Assembly: GCF_009727055.1 (NCBI RefSeq)
Contig: NC_052354.1
Location: 41,423,553-41,487,552, forward strand
Direction of reading: 5' to 3'
Source of the DNA: Benincasa hispida
Taxonomy: Eukaryota; Streptophyta; Magnoliopsida; Cucurbitales; Cucurbitaceae
DNA: 64,000 bases
Part shown: one piece after another, positions 25,985 to 37,726 of the stretch
Layout of the letters: every line of letters starts with the position of its first letter
How positions within the stretch are numbered: the stretch's first letter is position 1
Notes under the pieces: generated by a model
What the model was told of the DNA's origin: nothing
What the model saw: only the letters and a program-made list of their open reading frames with translations
Database searches by the model: none
Made by a program: the position numbers and the translations under genes

Positions 25985-27960
25985 GGAAAAGCAGATGATG
26001 AAAATAGTTGGTCAGGCGTTGTCTAGAAGAAGAAGCTCGCAATACTCCAATTTCATATCGGCTGGAACAGACAAAAAACTCTCCGTATTATGCACATTGT
26101 GGAATATGATATTCATAAGCTTCACCTTCTGTTAGGTTTGCAGTTCTAAAATATCATTAAGTTCATTCACAATCTTGGCACGTAGCTCAATCTCTGTTGC
26201 ACGCTACTCTACCGGTCATTTAGCAATGGGCTTCAGTTGGTCATTTGTAAAGTTCATTGCATTCCTAAAAACCTCAACCAACTCAGACTAATATCCAGAA
26301 CGCTTTCTCTTACTACTTCTTAATGAATTGCCTTCTTTGGAACCAAAACTAGTTGGGGTTCTATGAAACTCATCCTGTGACAGGTCATGCTCCTATGAAT
26401 CGCCAGTAGGAACACCTTTATGCATATGCCCTGACACATTTGAGGCCATGTCACCAGGTGTTTTTGCCCTATCTCCAGTTGTCCGGTCCTTGACAAAGAC
26501 GTAGGCTAAGTCATCAAAATATAAGAATGACTTGTTCATGAGCCCTTTGTTGGAGTTTGTGCCCTAAAGTCTCGTATCTTGTAGTTTGTAACAACTTATA
26601 CGAACAATTGTGATGTATAATATAAATGATATTTACTTCACTACTTGATTTTGCACATTTAGATATTTTTTTATTTTACAATAAACTAATAAACTTAATA
26701 TCCCTGGTTATTTGTATGTAACTTAAGCTTGTATGTGGTGACATACAAGTGGATCATGTCTTGAAAGATAACCAAAATGGTCTGTAGTATATAGATATAG
26801 AAGAGAAACCTTATCCTGGTAATGCTATGGATGTGGCCCTCTTTGTGGAATGATCACAAGTGTTGTGACTTGTCACAGATGGATTTAATCCTGATCATTC
26901 GTGTAGTGGACATGTGAGCGGGGGCGTCCTATACGAAGAGTTTGTATAAGACTTGACCTCCAAGTGTTAATGTCTTGTCATATAACACCGTTCATGAGTG
27001 AGACTTCACTTTACCCTTTTCCTACACGATCGTTTATACGATCGCTGACCTTTTCCTACACAGACGTTTAGACGATCAATTACTTTTCCTACACGATCGT
27101 ATATTTCACCTAAACGATCAAGGATCTTGTCTATGCGATAGACGACCTCTTCTCCCACTTGCTTAATCGTTGTGTACGGTCGCTCTTCCTCCTTCCCTCT
27201 ACCAAATCCGAACAAAGCCCACACTTTGGATTCTCACTCCAAGAATACTAAGGGCTCTGAGTGGTGTTGTCTTCTCCGTTTCCTTCTGTCCAAGTGGTGA
27301 TTGTTCAAGGTAGACGTTTGGATTTTTTTAGACTCGTTGTGAAGAAGAAATCCTCATCTGGTATGATCTCTCGATCTCTTTAGCATTATGAATGCATATT
27401 AATATGTTTTGAATGTATATGCGGTAATTCTGTCACAATGAATTGGAAAGATCTGCTTCTACTCGTAGGTACTCTTGAATAAGAGTTCCTTCACCCTTTT
27501 GCTGCAGGATGACTCTACATGAAGAGTATGGCTAGTCGATATAGCAGGTGACGATGAATGGAAAAAAAAATGTTTATGAAATTTTACCTTCACCCAATCA
27601 TTGAACATCTCTTCCTTCGCAGTGATGCATTGAAATTCTTCATTCCAACCGAACCTACTGCATGTCGGTCCTTACATTTCTGCTATAGCTTGGTACGTTC
27701 TTTTAAGGCTCCTTACCCTATAATCTATAGTGGGGGTCCATTGTATTGTACAGTCAGGTATCTTATCAGCCATCATACACTGTAATTGTGCCAAACACCT
27801 AGGGCGAGAAGTCACATTGTCTGATCTCCATCCACCAAATTCAACCAAAGTAACGAAGCATTCCACTAGATTCAACTCTTCCTCCCTTATCCAAGTGTGC
27901 TTTGGAGCTCTAGAAGAACTTGTCATCCTACTACATGTACACCGTAGCACAATTTAAGTA
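25985..27960 (-). pseudogene. Harbinger-associated Myb/SANT-like DNA-binding protein, broken
   Basis: This is the second protein of PIF/Harbinger elements, which binds the transposon and helps the transposase. Reading on the minus strand, the N-terminal part (27950 down to about 27672) shows the Myb/SANT-like domain: APKHTWIREEELNLVECFV, GGWRSDN and RVRSLKRTYQAIAEM. After an inserted solo LTR (26548-27493) the frame resumes with MNKSFLYFDDLAYVF, a low-complexity linker, a basic stretch SSKRKRSGY and the C-terminal helix region ending near NVHNTESFLSVPADMKLEYC. Stop codons replace expected residues in the C-terminal part (for example after PTGDS and KRKRSGY). Its partner transposase lies at 32747-33860, with the copia element in between. 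It cannot be functional as it stands. Confidence 0.8.
26548..27493 (+). mobile_element. Solo LTR, family A, internally shortened copy
   Basis: 946 bp start with TGTTGGAGTTTG and end with GTTCCTTCA, flanked by the exact 5-bp repeat CCCTT (26543-26547 and 27494-27498). It interrupts the Harbinger Myb-like gene. In reverse complement it matches the LTR at 39203-41130, but it lacks roughly 0.9 kb between the ATAACACCGTTCATGAG region and the ACACGATCG cluster. It contains several ACGATCGTTTA motifs at 27025-27120. No internal retrotransposon sequence is attached, so it is a solo LTR. Confidence 0.8.
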
Positions 27961-27970
27961 GTAAAGAAAG

Positions 27971-28181
27971 TGTTGAAATATGGTGTATTTGCCCTAAGGG
28001 CATTTTTATCTTTTTACAACGTGTCTACTACTCTAGGATTTTTGGGCCTATTTATATCTAAGTCTGGGGTGCTGTGTATGTGTACAAATTAATAAAATTT
28101 CTCCGTTGTGGTTTTTCTCTTTGATCTAGGGTTTTTCACGTAAAATCTAGTCTTATTTTTTCTTCCCTTTATTTTTCAATA
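27971..28181 (+). repeat. Copia 5' LTR
   Basis: TGTTGAAATA to TTTCAATA; the paired copy is 32334-32546. The two differ by a modest number of substitutions and small indels, so the insertion is not very recent. Confidence 0.9.
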
Positions 28182-28632
28182 TGGTATCAAAACTAGGTGA
28201 TGAAACCCTAGTGGGCTAGAAGAAATTCAATCATCAACCATAGTAGGTAATGGGACTACAACAGAAATTTCAACCAATGTTGCGATTCATGTCGCTGTCG
28301 ATCGATACCTTCGATCTATTCTTGGCCCGATGCAGACACAACAACTGATCGGAATCAATCAGGCCATGCCACACGAGCTTCAACAAGTTGTAACCCACCC
28401 AGACTCAGCCGCCCGGCTTGGTGCTTCTTCAACCATGTCATTCTTGCAGCCGATTAGGTCTCCAGCCGCTTTCTAGCCAATCGAGTCCAGCGTAGCTTCA
28501 AGCATCCCAATCGCCTTCCAGCCGATCGAGTCCAGTGGTGCTCAATCGTTCGAGCGCTTCCTGACTTTGAGCGCTCAGCCGCACCGGGTGCAGTATCGGT
28601 TAATCTCGCCTCAGCCGCTTCCTACTCACAAA

Positions 28633-30123
28633 TGTTGGATCTTTCCACTAACTTGGTCAAAGTTTGACTCTCAAAGTCCAACGTCAACAAATTTGACTTT
28701 TTGACTTTCAAAAATCAAAAGTCAACTATTTGACTTTCATTGCATTTTTTTACCTAGTCAACAAATTGACTTTTAGTGCAATTTTGACTAAGTCCATTTA
28801 ATTTAAAAAATAATTCTAATAATCAATTTTATAATTAAAATTAATATTAAATAATTAATTAATTTAATTTAATATTAAATTCAACATTTATCCCAATTTA
28901 TATATAATTATTTCATAATCTTGATGTTTAAATCTTATTTAAATAATTCATATTTTCTCTCTCTTTTATGTTTAATTCACAATTAAACATTAGGTTAAAT
29001 ATATCATATATATTTAACGCTTTGCTCCAAAAACCGAATTTGAACACTTCAAATTCGTTTGTTACACTGTTATAAGGTTTAGTCCGATATGAGCTAGTAA
29101 AGGGATCTCATGGATCTACAGATCATGGGCTCCAACAATCCACGATTAACCGGCTAAACTCTTTAACCTAATTAACCACCATCGTTAACTACCGGGTCAC
29201 TCCACTAAAGTCTAGTAGTTGCACTCCCCTCAATATAGATATATTATGTCCACTCGATATAACCATGATTAGTAAGTCAACTCTTCATTGGTTGTTCGTA
29301 ATAACGGCTGGGTCAAAAGTTGTTTTACCCCCAAGATCAAATCTTGCTCCTTAAGTCCCATTGATCCTCTATGAACAATTGGTTTGTGATCCAATCAATA
29401 AACTGAGTCCCTCTGGACCAATGAGAGGGTGGGGCTCCTTGTTCAAGACCCGGAGTCAGCACTTTAACGGGAACAACCTCTCTACTATCCTTAAAAGCAG
29501 GTATAAGTGAATTCCATCTTGCACCATATGTTCCCAGCTATTTACTCGGTCTTACCCCTGAAATAGGAGGCTTATTGAGCCAGCGCTGTTGAGTCAACCC
29601 TCACCCATGCAAATCTAAGGATAATCCCAAATAAACAGGAGTTCATAGTTAGCTCAGGATTAAGGTCAAGTTACCTAAGTCATTGCTTTGAAATAGTCAG
29701 TCTTAAACAGTAAACAACGTTATAAAGTAAGAGTGACTTAATTCTTGGTCCGATCTTTAGGATGCCCCCACTCCTCATGTCAATACATGAACGAATCATA
29801 ATCACTTCATTTATAGCAATTTACAACAAATTGTAACAACTAAAGAATGGGCCGCATCCGATAGTATTACCAGAATAAGGTACCCAACCTTATTCATATA
29901 TTATAGGTTGTTTTGGCTATTTACTAAACTTGATCCACTTTTGTGTCTCCACATAAAGTTTATGTATTCAAATAATAGCCATGGATCTTTAGTTTATTGG
30001 ATTTAGACTTTACGAGTGCAATTCACATATCCAATAATAGTTTTATTGGATAAATGTCAATAACATTTTTATTGATAATAGAATATGTTTAACTTTTACA
30101 AACTGTGAATTTTAGGACATACA
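28633..30123 (-). mobile_element. LTR-like insert of the family-A type inside the copia element
   Basis: It runs from TGTTGGATCTTTCC to TTAGGACATACA and is homologous over its right two thirds to the LTRs at 35024-37726 and 39203-41130. Shared stations include ACTAAACTCTTTA, CACTCCACTAAAG, GAATTCCATCTTG, CTCAGGATTAAGGTCA and GGGCCGCATCCG. The left sequence abuts gag-like text and the right abuts the integrase tail, so the missing gag-integrase part was lost around the insertion. No 5-bp target duplication is seen, which agrees with loss of flanking DNA. The exact ends are uncertain. Confidence 0.6.
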
Positions 30124-32280
30124 ACCTAAGTGCTTTCACCCGTCATCTAAGAAGTACTTTATCATTATGGACGTTATGTTCCTCGAGGATAAACCCTTTT
30201 TTTCGGTTAGTCCTCTTCAAGGGGAGACCACTAGTGAAGAGGCTAACTCATCCATATATTATATTCCTATAGACCTTTTTCCTGAGCCTATCCCAGATAT
30301 AAATGACCCTTTCCTTCCTATGCAACAGGTGCCCTAGATAACATACTACAGGAAGAATCTTATAAAGGAAATAGTTCCCCCTGTTGCTCCACCGAAAATT
30401 GTCCAATAATCGGAACCGACACCAGGTCAAGGTACCTTTGTTTCTAATGGTGTGTCTGAAAGTAAAAATGAGTGTGTTGAGGGTGATATGGTTAATGAGA
30501 TGATTTCAGACAAGGTCAAGACTGTGGATGGTGATAAGTTACCAGAAGGTACTCAAGAGACTGAAAACTTGCAACAGAAGGATGAGCATAGGCCTTGTCA
30601 CTGTTCTTGTACTGATGAGCAGTTAGAAAAACCTGGTGACTATGATGCTACTTTTGCTATGTCAAATTCCTTATGGAAAGGAACTAGATCGTGTACCAAG
30701 AATTCTATGCATAGTTTCTTGTCTTACAGTAATTTATCTTTAGGATTTAAGGCCTTCACTACCAACTTGGATACTGTAATGATACCAACCAATGTGCATA
30801 AGGCCATGGAAATTCCTGAGTGCAGAACTGTTGTTATGGAAGAGATGAGAACGCTTGAAACAAATAAAACTTGGGATCTAGTTGCACTTCTTAAAGGTCA
30901 TAAAACTATCGGGTGCAAGTGGGTGTTCACTGTTAAGTATAAGTCTGATGGGACCCTTGATAGGTACAAGGCCAGACAGGTTGCGAGAGGGTTTACTCAG
31001 ACATATGGAGTTGATTACCTGGAAACCTTCTCTTCAGTGGCAAAACTAAACACGATTTGAGTTTCCTCTCAGTTATTGTTAATAGAGACTAACCCTTACA
31101 TCAACTGGATGTAAAGAATGCACTTTTGAATGGTGAGTTAGAAGAAGGGGTTTATATGAGACATGAGTCCTCCTCACGGTTTTGAAGCACGTTTTGATAA
31201 TCGAGTTTGTAGATTGAAGAAATCCCTATATGGATTCAAGCAGTCTTCGAGGGCTTAGTTCAATAGATTAACTACCTTTTTTAAGTCCTAAGGGTTTGTT
31301 CAAGAATATTCTGATCATACCTTGTTCACTAAGAGATCGATATCAAGGAAGTTAGCTATTCTATTGTCTACGTCGATGATATTGTTTTGTCAGGTCACGA
31401 TACAGTAGAGATTGTTAAATTAAAACGAATGATGGCAGATGAATTTGAGATTAAAGACCTTGGCAGTTTGAGATACTTTCTTGGAATGGAGGTAGCGAGA
31501 TCGAAAGAAGGAATATCCATCTCTCAATGGAAGTATACTTTGGACTTGTTAAGAGAAATACAAAAGACTGGATGTAAACCTGTTGATACTTCTATTGAAG
31601 TCAATAGCACGCTGGGGGATTCTGTTCAAGGGATTCCTATAAATAAAGAAAGGTATCAATGTCTCGTAGGGAAATTGATTTACTTGTCTCATACCAGACC
31701 CGGTATATCATATGTTGTTAGTATGATTAGTCAGTTTATGCAGGCTCCATATGAGAGACACATTGAATTTGCTACTCGGATTTTTTGGTATTTGAAATCT
31801 ACTTCGGGAAAAGGCTTAATGTTCAAGAAACATGACAAAAGATGCATTGAGGCTTACACTGACTTCGATTGGGTAGGTTCTGTTACAGATAGAAAATCCA
31901 CTTTAGTGTACTGTATTTTTGTGTGGGGAAATCTGGTTACTTGGCGGAGTAAGAAACAAGGGGTTGTTGCTAAGAGTAGCGGTGAAGTAGAGTATAGGCC
32001 TATGAGTCTGGGAATATGTGAAGAAATATGGTTGAAGAAGGTTCAATCTGATCTTCATGAGGATAATCATGGTCCCATGAAATTTTACTGTGATAATAAG
32101 GTTGCCATCAATATTGCCAACAATCCGGTGCAACACGATAAGGACCAAACATGTGGAGATTGACAGGCACTTTATCAAAGAAAAACTGAATAGTGGCAGT
32201 ATTTGTATTCCTTACATCCCTTCAAGCCAACAAATTGCTGATATTCTCACTAACGGATTACCAAGATAGAGTTTTGATAC
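30124..32280 (+). pseudogene. Copia pol remnant: integrase tail, reverse transcriptase, RNase H
   Basis: From 30124 the frame reads through the copia integrase tail (CFHPSSKKYF, MDVMFLEDKPFF), then a variable linker. The reverse transcriptase domain begins in 30452-31060 (NKTWDLVAL, GCKWVFTVKYKSDGTLDRYKARQ, VARGFTQTYGVDYLETFS) and stops at an in-frame stop. Further pieces follow in shifting frames (LKKSLYGFKQS; YVDDIVLSGH around 31365-31400, the catalytic YVDD). From 31387 a long frame covers the rest of the polymerase (KDLGSLRYFLGMEVARS) and RNase H (AYTDFDWVGSVTDRKST, KSSGEVEY). The end reads ADILTNGLPR before the right LTR. Several frameshifts and stops make it non-functional. Confidence 0.88.
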
Positions 32281-32333
32281 TTGTATTAGTAAGTTTGATC
32301 TTATTGATATCTACGCCCCAACTTGAGGGGGAG

Positions 32334-32546
32334 TGTTGAAATATGGTGTATTTGTCCTAAGGGCATTTTTATCTTTTCACAATGTGTCTACTGCTCTAAG
32401 GTTTTTGGGCCTATTTTTATATGAGTCTGGGGTGTTGTGTATGTGTAACAAATTAATAAAATTTCTCTATCATGGTTTTTTCACCCTGATCTAGGGTTTT
32501 TCACGTAAAATCTAGTCTTCTTTCTTCCTCCCTTTATTTTTCAATA
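32334..32546 (+). repeat. Copia 3' LTR
   Basis: Pairs with 27971-28181; preceded by the GAGGGGGAG purine tract and followed by the target duplicate GAAAG. Confidence 0.9.
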
Positions 32547-32746
32547 GAAAGAAATTGTCATGTGATGTGTTACGTACAATGTATAAAGTAGTAAATCTAA
32601 TTATATTAAGAAATTTGGAAATTGACTTCCAAAATCGCATACATGAAATTAAAAAAATACGTTGTAAAAGCCACAAACTAAATATGAAACTATTTATTGT
32701 TACGTAATTCCCAGTCAGAAAACATATTATATGTCAGTTTATCTCT

Positions 32747-33860
32747 CTATTGTGTCCATTCGTTTGAACTCTCAATATAATTGATCTCGTCCCCGACAAT
32801 GGTAGCAGAATGTGAGTCCACCTCATCTAGTTCCTCGGGAATTTTGCCAGTATTCATCTCCTTATTAATAAGATTATCAAGAAGGCAACACGCCTTGATC
32901 GTCCGAGATTGGACTTGCACAAGGTAGTATGATTTTCCATGGAGTATTGTCCATCTCCCTTTCAACAGCCCGAATGCCCTCTCGATGACATTCCTCGCAA
33001 AATAGTGTTTCATGTTAAAAAATTCTCCTATAGTTGTTGGTGCAATCCCTCCTCCATGCCATTCCGAAAGATAATATCGTTCTCCTCTATATGGTGCTAA
33101 GAAGCCCTCCGCATTTGGGTACGCAATGTCATATACATAATAATACCCTATATAATGTCCAATTGTATCAAATCATAATCGTTGAGTACTACGATGTACG
33201 ACAAGAAGTTGTGTGTGTAAGTTGTTACCCTTCGAAATCTTCAATCTGTTAGGTCATGATATTGCATCTCTAAGCACACGAGAATTAGCTGCATAACCTT
33301 TCCACCCAGGTAAGACAGACATGAAATCGTCATTCGTGTTGCAAACACCAAGAACATTCGTGGCGATTTTTCACCCTTCCTTGTCCTGTACCTTGGTCAA
33401 TCAGTGGCACTCATGTTGACCTTTATGTCAACCATCTAGTACACCTAGACAATTATGTGTAACACAACATATGAAATATTCATATACATAAGTTATCTAA
33501 ACTAGACACGGATAACGCACCAACATTTGTTTAGTTTCACTATACCTCAAACCATCTCCATCTCGGATATGTACAGAAGGTTGTGATTAGCAAAGGTTTT
33601 TTTCAATAGTACTTCATTTAGTTGTAAAATAGCATTGAGAATAGAGTTGAAATGCCTAAAAACTATTTCATAAGACCTAACAAACTGTCTACGAACTATT
33701 TTATTCTTAACATTATGGGCTAAGATATGCAGGAACATGGCAACCATCTCCTCAACATCTACCACTTATGTTCTCACTAATCCACCAGTTGTCCTTAGAA
33801 AAGTACATAAAATAGCAAAACATCTTCTACCCATTCACGTGCTTTCACAACAACTTAAAT
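32747..33860 (-). pseudogene. PIF/Harbinger DDE transposase, broken
   Basis: On the minus strand the N-terminal HTH part reads VDVEEMVAMFLHILAHNV and FVRSYEIVFRHFN (33765-33547). Then follow LGVLDG with the first catalytic Asp, SATD-like and TRKGE fragments, then AYPNAEGFLAPYRGERYYLS with the second Asp just upstream, GGGIAPTTIGEFFNMKHYFA, and RNVIERAFGLLKGRW with the catalytic Glu, ending in ACCLLDNLINKEMNTG. All three DDE positions can be recognised. However, the gene has stops and frame changes, including damage right after LDG, so it is not a working enzyme. Its usual partner gene is the Myb-like pseudogene at 25985-27960, same strand. Confidence 0.85.
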
Positions 33861-33869
33861 CAGACTCAT

Positions 33870-34961
33870 GGATTAGCTAATATATGATAATTGCCTAATA
33901 TGATGTCTAATGTGATGTGGCGTGTATTCTATCCCCCTGTGGTCATTGAGTTACAACTTTAGTGTTAGCAGTAATTGACGTTAGGTAGTTATGAACACCT
34001 TAGTATGGTTACTACTTCTTGGGGTCCATTATACCGTAGATTTCCAAAATTGACTCCTAAAATATTTATTCATGAGTGGTTTTTGAAATTTACGCAAAAT
34101 TTAATTTTAGTTTCAAACTAATGTACTTTTAGTCTAAACACGAATATACTTATCATTGAATATTAAATGCATGCAACATGATATAGCTTAGTAATAGTAG
34201 TAATAGTAGCTTGCAATTCTTTTTAATCTTTAACGTTAAGATTGAAATTTTTATCTAAATTTAAAGTGCAATTGGATGAAATTGAAAGTTTGAAGTAAAA
34301 ATTCATATTTTTTTTCTTTTCTCTCTTTTCTACTTCTTTAACAAATAAGTTTAAATTGCTATCTAAGGACTTTTAAGTTTGTTCACCTTAATCCTTAAAA
34401 ACAGTTATTCATAGTACTTTACTTTTAATTTATCAATAAAAAATTTTGTTTGCATTTTTATCAAATATATTCAACCCTACCAAATGAAGCTATCAAATGG
34501 GTATTATTAATATTTGGTGCTGATCACTAGCATGCTTTAACCCATAGATGAGTGCTAGCCCTACAAATTACTTTTTTTTTATTAATCAATAACAACTATA
34601 TTCAATTTCACGCAATGTTTTCGAATAATTTCATTTTTGAATATGAACATAGAAATTAAAATTCTCATTGATAAAATAGTCTTGATTTTAGTAGGTTTCA
34701 TTTCAGGCTCATGATCAAATCTTGAGTTTTAAATGGAAAATAAATCAATAAAAAGAAAAATGTGATGAAACCTAATAAATATTTAGGAAGAAAATCAAGC
34801 CTTTTAAGAATGACAATTGTTGTATTAAAACAACTGCAAAAGCATAATTAATATATAACCAAATTATTTTAAGAATTTAAGTTTTGTATCAACAAACACT
34901 TCAAATATAAAGGATGAAATTTGAGGAGAAGAAAGCACCCATATACAAATTCAGGAAAAGC
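33870..34961. other. Gene-free segment between the Harbinger transposase and the right arm
   Basis: No coding or repeat structure was recognised. A right-hand Harbinger tip (a GC-rich CCAAACNCCCC motif next to TAA) was looked for and not seen. Confidence 0.45.
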
Positions 34962-35023
34962 AAATAAATCCTAAACCCACTCCTAATTCATTTCCCATCT
35001 GCTTTGCAAGACACGAAGGACGC

Positions 35024-37726
35024 TGAAGGAAATCAAGCATGAGGATTTCCATGAGCAGTGGAAGGGATCGTTCTGAATTCCATTCAGTATGAACATAAAA
35101 CAATTATAGTCAAAACGGAAACTAACAGGTCATGCACAAAATGAAATTACAACATGTTAAACGATGATATAAGGGATAGAGGATGCATACATTTGAAGAA
35201 CCATTCTTCACAAATCCCTTGATCAATCTACAATGCATCCATAACAACTCTTGAACGCAACGAACAAAGACACCAACAACACGAACACAACGAACACAGT
35301 CTCCACGAAACCAATCGAGTCTTACTCGATTCACGAATCGAGTGAGGACACTATCACAATGGTTACCTTGGTATTCTCAATGTAAGAATCTAGGAGTTAT
35401 GGATTCTGTATGATCTTGGCTTGAGGAAGAGACTGGAGGTCTATGATTGAGCAAGTGGAAGATAATACACTGTTTATCATATAAACGATGTGCTCGATCG
35501 TTTAGTAAACGACAACCTATCATATAGACTTAGCCACTCGATCGTTTAGCTACGATCAACTTAATGACTATCACATAGGCAAAGTTGCATGATCGTTTAG
35601 TCTCTATCAGCTATCGCTTAGTGAAACTCTTTCACTTGATAGCTTATCATCGTGAGTTCTTTCCGAATGAAGTAACCCCCTGAATTTACGAAAACAATTT
35701 TTCTTTTTATCTCATGGTTACCATAAAACTCACCGAATAGCCTCTCACGTCAATCGGTTTATTAAAGAAAAATAAATTAATTATCATATAATTAAATATA
35801 TTATAATAAATATTAGAGTGTTCAAAGATAACCCGACAACCGAACAACCCGGACTACACCAAACCCAAAATGTAAGAGTTGGGTTGGGGTGTTTTTTATT
35901 CTTGAGTTGAGTTTGGTTGAATTTTTCTATTTTCATTGTGTTGGGTTGGGTTGTTGGTTGGCTAAAAAAAAATATGGGTTTGACCCAACCCAACCCGAAT
36001 TTTTAATAACCTATAATATATATATACTCCCTCTTTGTTTAAAGTTTGATTTCTTTGTATTAATTAATTTTTTTTATTTTTGAATATTTTTCTTTTTAAA
36101 ATTGTCATGTTATTTGTCTTTGTTTAAAGTTTACAATAAATATCATAGATATTTTGGTAATTTAGCATCTCTAATTTTTATGAAGATTTTAGTTTATTAG
36201 GTCATGTATTGTATATAAATTAACATATTTTTTTATTAAAAAAAAAATAAATTATAACCCAATATAATTTTTTATTAAATCCCAAAAAAAAAAAAAACCA
36301 ACACAACCCAACCCCATTTGGTTCCAATCAACAAGATCCGAAATTTTGGGGTTGGTCCAAAAAAATACCTTTTTGCAATAAATTGAATCAAAAAATATCC
36401 CTTTCAATTACCAACCCAACCACCAATGTACACCCTAATAAATGATGATAACCAACTTACCATATTATAATTTTATGTTATATTATATAGTATTTTAATA
36501 TTTCATTCTCATGAAAACATATAAAACCATAGTTCTTTTTCTATTTTATGGTACCTTAATTGTAAATCATATTTACATTAATTCTCCACTTGATGTATCT
36601 GCATACATACACCAATTATTATCAATATAGAATTGAATTTCCTTTTGTTAATTTGAACACTTCAAACTAACCCCAAGAACTGATTTCTCCAACTTGAACC
36701 ATTGAGCTACCAAAGGGATCTTATGGACCTGTAGCTTGAAGCTCAATGGTACGTGAATAACTAACTAAACTCTTTAGTCACGGGATCCACCATCCATTAA
36801 CTGCCGAACACTCCACTAAAGATCGACAGTTGCACTCTTCTCACCTACAGATAAATTTCTGTGCCATATCAACCATCAACATGACGTATATACCCTTCAA
36901 CAGATTGCTCGTAAGTACAACTGAGCCAATTTACCGTTTTTCCTCTGTAGTTACATCTAACTCCTTAAGTACCATTGATTCCTCTAATGAACAATAAGTC
37001 ATAGTCCTACTATGACTGTGTCCTCTCTTCCAAATAGAGGATGTGGTCACTATATTCAAGACCTGGAATCAGCCCTTAAAGAAGCAATCTATCTACTTAC
37101 CTTTGCTTCGGGGAATGAGTGAATTCCATCTTGTGTAACTGAGTTTCCAGCTCCCCAATCAGATAAACTCCTCAAAAGATAGGCTTGTTGAGTTGGCAAT
37201 CTGGCCACTCTCACTTATACTAATCAAAGAACCGCCCACATAGGCAGGAGTTTCCAAAACACTCAGGATTAAGGTCATGTCACCTATGGTCGTTTTAATG
37301 AGATGTAAGTCTCTATTATCAACAAAGTTATATAAAGAGATGAATCATCTCTTGTTCCGGTCCTATACAAAATTCTTTGTATAGGACACCCCCGCTCACA
37401 TGTCTCCACGTGAATGGTCAGGATCAAACCATTTGCAGTAGGTCACAACACTTGTAAATCTCTACAAAGCGGGTCATATTCGTAGTGTCACCAGGATAAG
37501 TTATCCCTCCTTTATCCTTATACTATAGACCTTTTAGGTTATTACTTAAGGCATGAACCACTTGTATATCTTATATACATACTTAAGTTTACATACAATA
37601 ACCACTGATCTTTGTTTATTGGATATTAGTAAATGCAAATAAAATAACTCTTATTTTATTCATAACAATGTGTACAATGTTTACAAACTATGAGACTCTG
37701 GGAGAATTAGGACACTAATCCCAACA
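35024..37726 (-). mobile_element. Solo LTR, family A, 2.7 kb, in the right arm
   Basis: It runs from TGAAGGAAATCAAG to AATCCCAACA and is flanked by exact 5-bp repeats GACGC (35019-35023 and 37727-37731). It is homologous to the LTRs at 26548-27493 and 39203-41130 (ATCGTTTAG motifs at 35490-35620; the CCACTAAAGATCGACAG, GTGAATTCCATCTTG and CTCAGGATTAAGGTCATG stations). It is longer than its relatives because it carries its own insert at 35813-36438 and some unshared sequence near its left end. No retroelement genes are attached. Confidence 0.82.
35813..36438. mobile_element. MITE-like element inside the solo LTR
   Basis: About 626 bp with imperfect ends TTAGAGTGTTCA and TGTACACCCTAA. ATAAAT occurs next to each end and may be the target duplication. 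The interior is AT-rich with CCAACCCAACC / GGTTGGGTTGGG blocks in inverted orientation near the two sides. No protein is encoded. The superfamily is uncertain. Confidence 0.5.

Larger units (their letters stand above)
27971..32546 (+). mobile_element. Ty1/copia LTR retrotransposon with both LTRs, defective
   Basis: Two near-identical LTRs (27971-28181, 211 bp; 32334-32546, 213 bp) start TGTTGAAATA and end TTTTTCAATA. The whole element sits between exact 5-bp repeats GAAAG (27966-27970 and 32547-32551). Directly after the left LTR is TGGTATCAAAAC, a primer-binding site of the initiator-tRNA(Met) type. Directly before the right LTR is a purine tract GAGGGGGAG. Internally only a gag remnant, the integrase tail, reverse transcriptase and RNase H survive, with stops and frameshifts. 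Most of gag, protease and integrase are absent; an LTR-like insert (28633-30123) occupies that place. It separates the two Harbinger genes. Confidence 0.9.

Noticed and set aside
33870..34961. Right-hand Harbinger terminus
   Set aside because: No GC-rich tip facing a TAA/TTA triplet was found.
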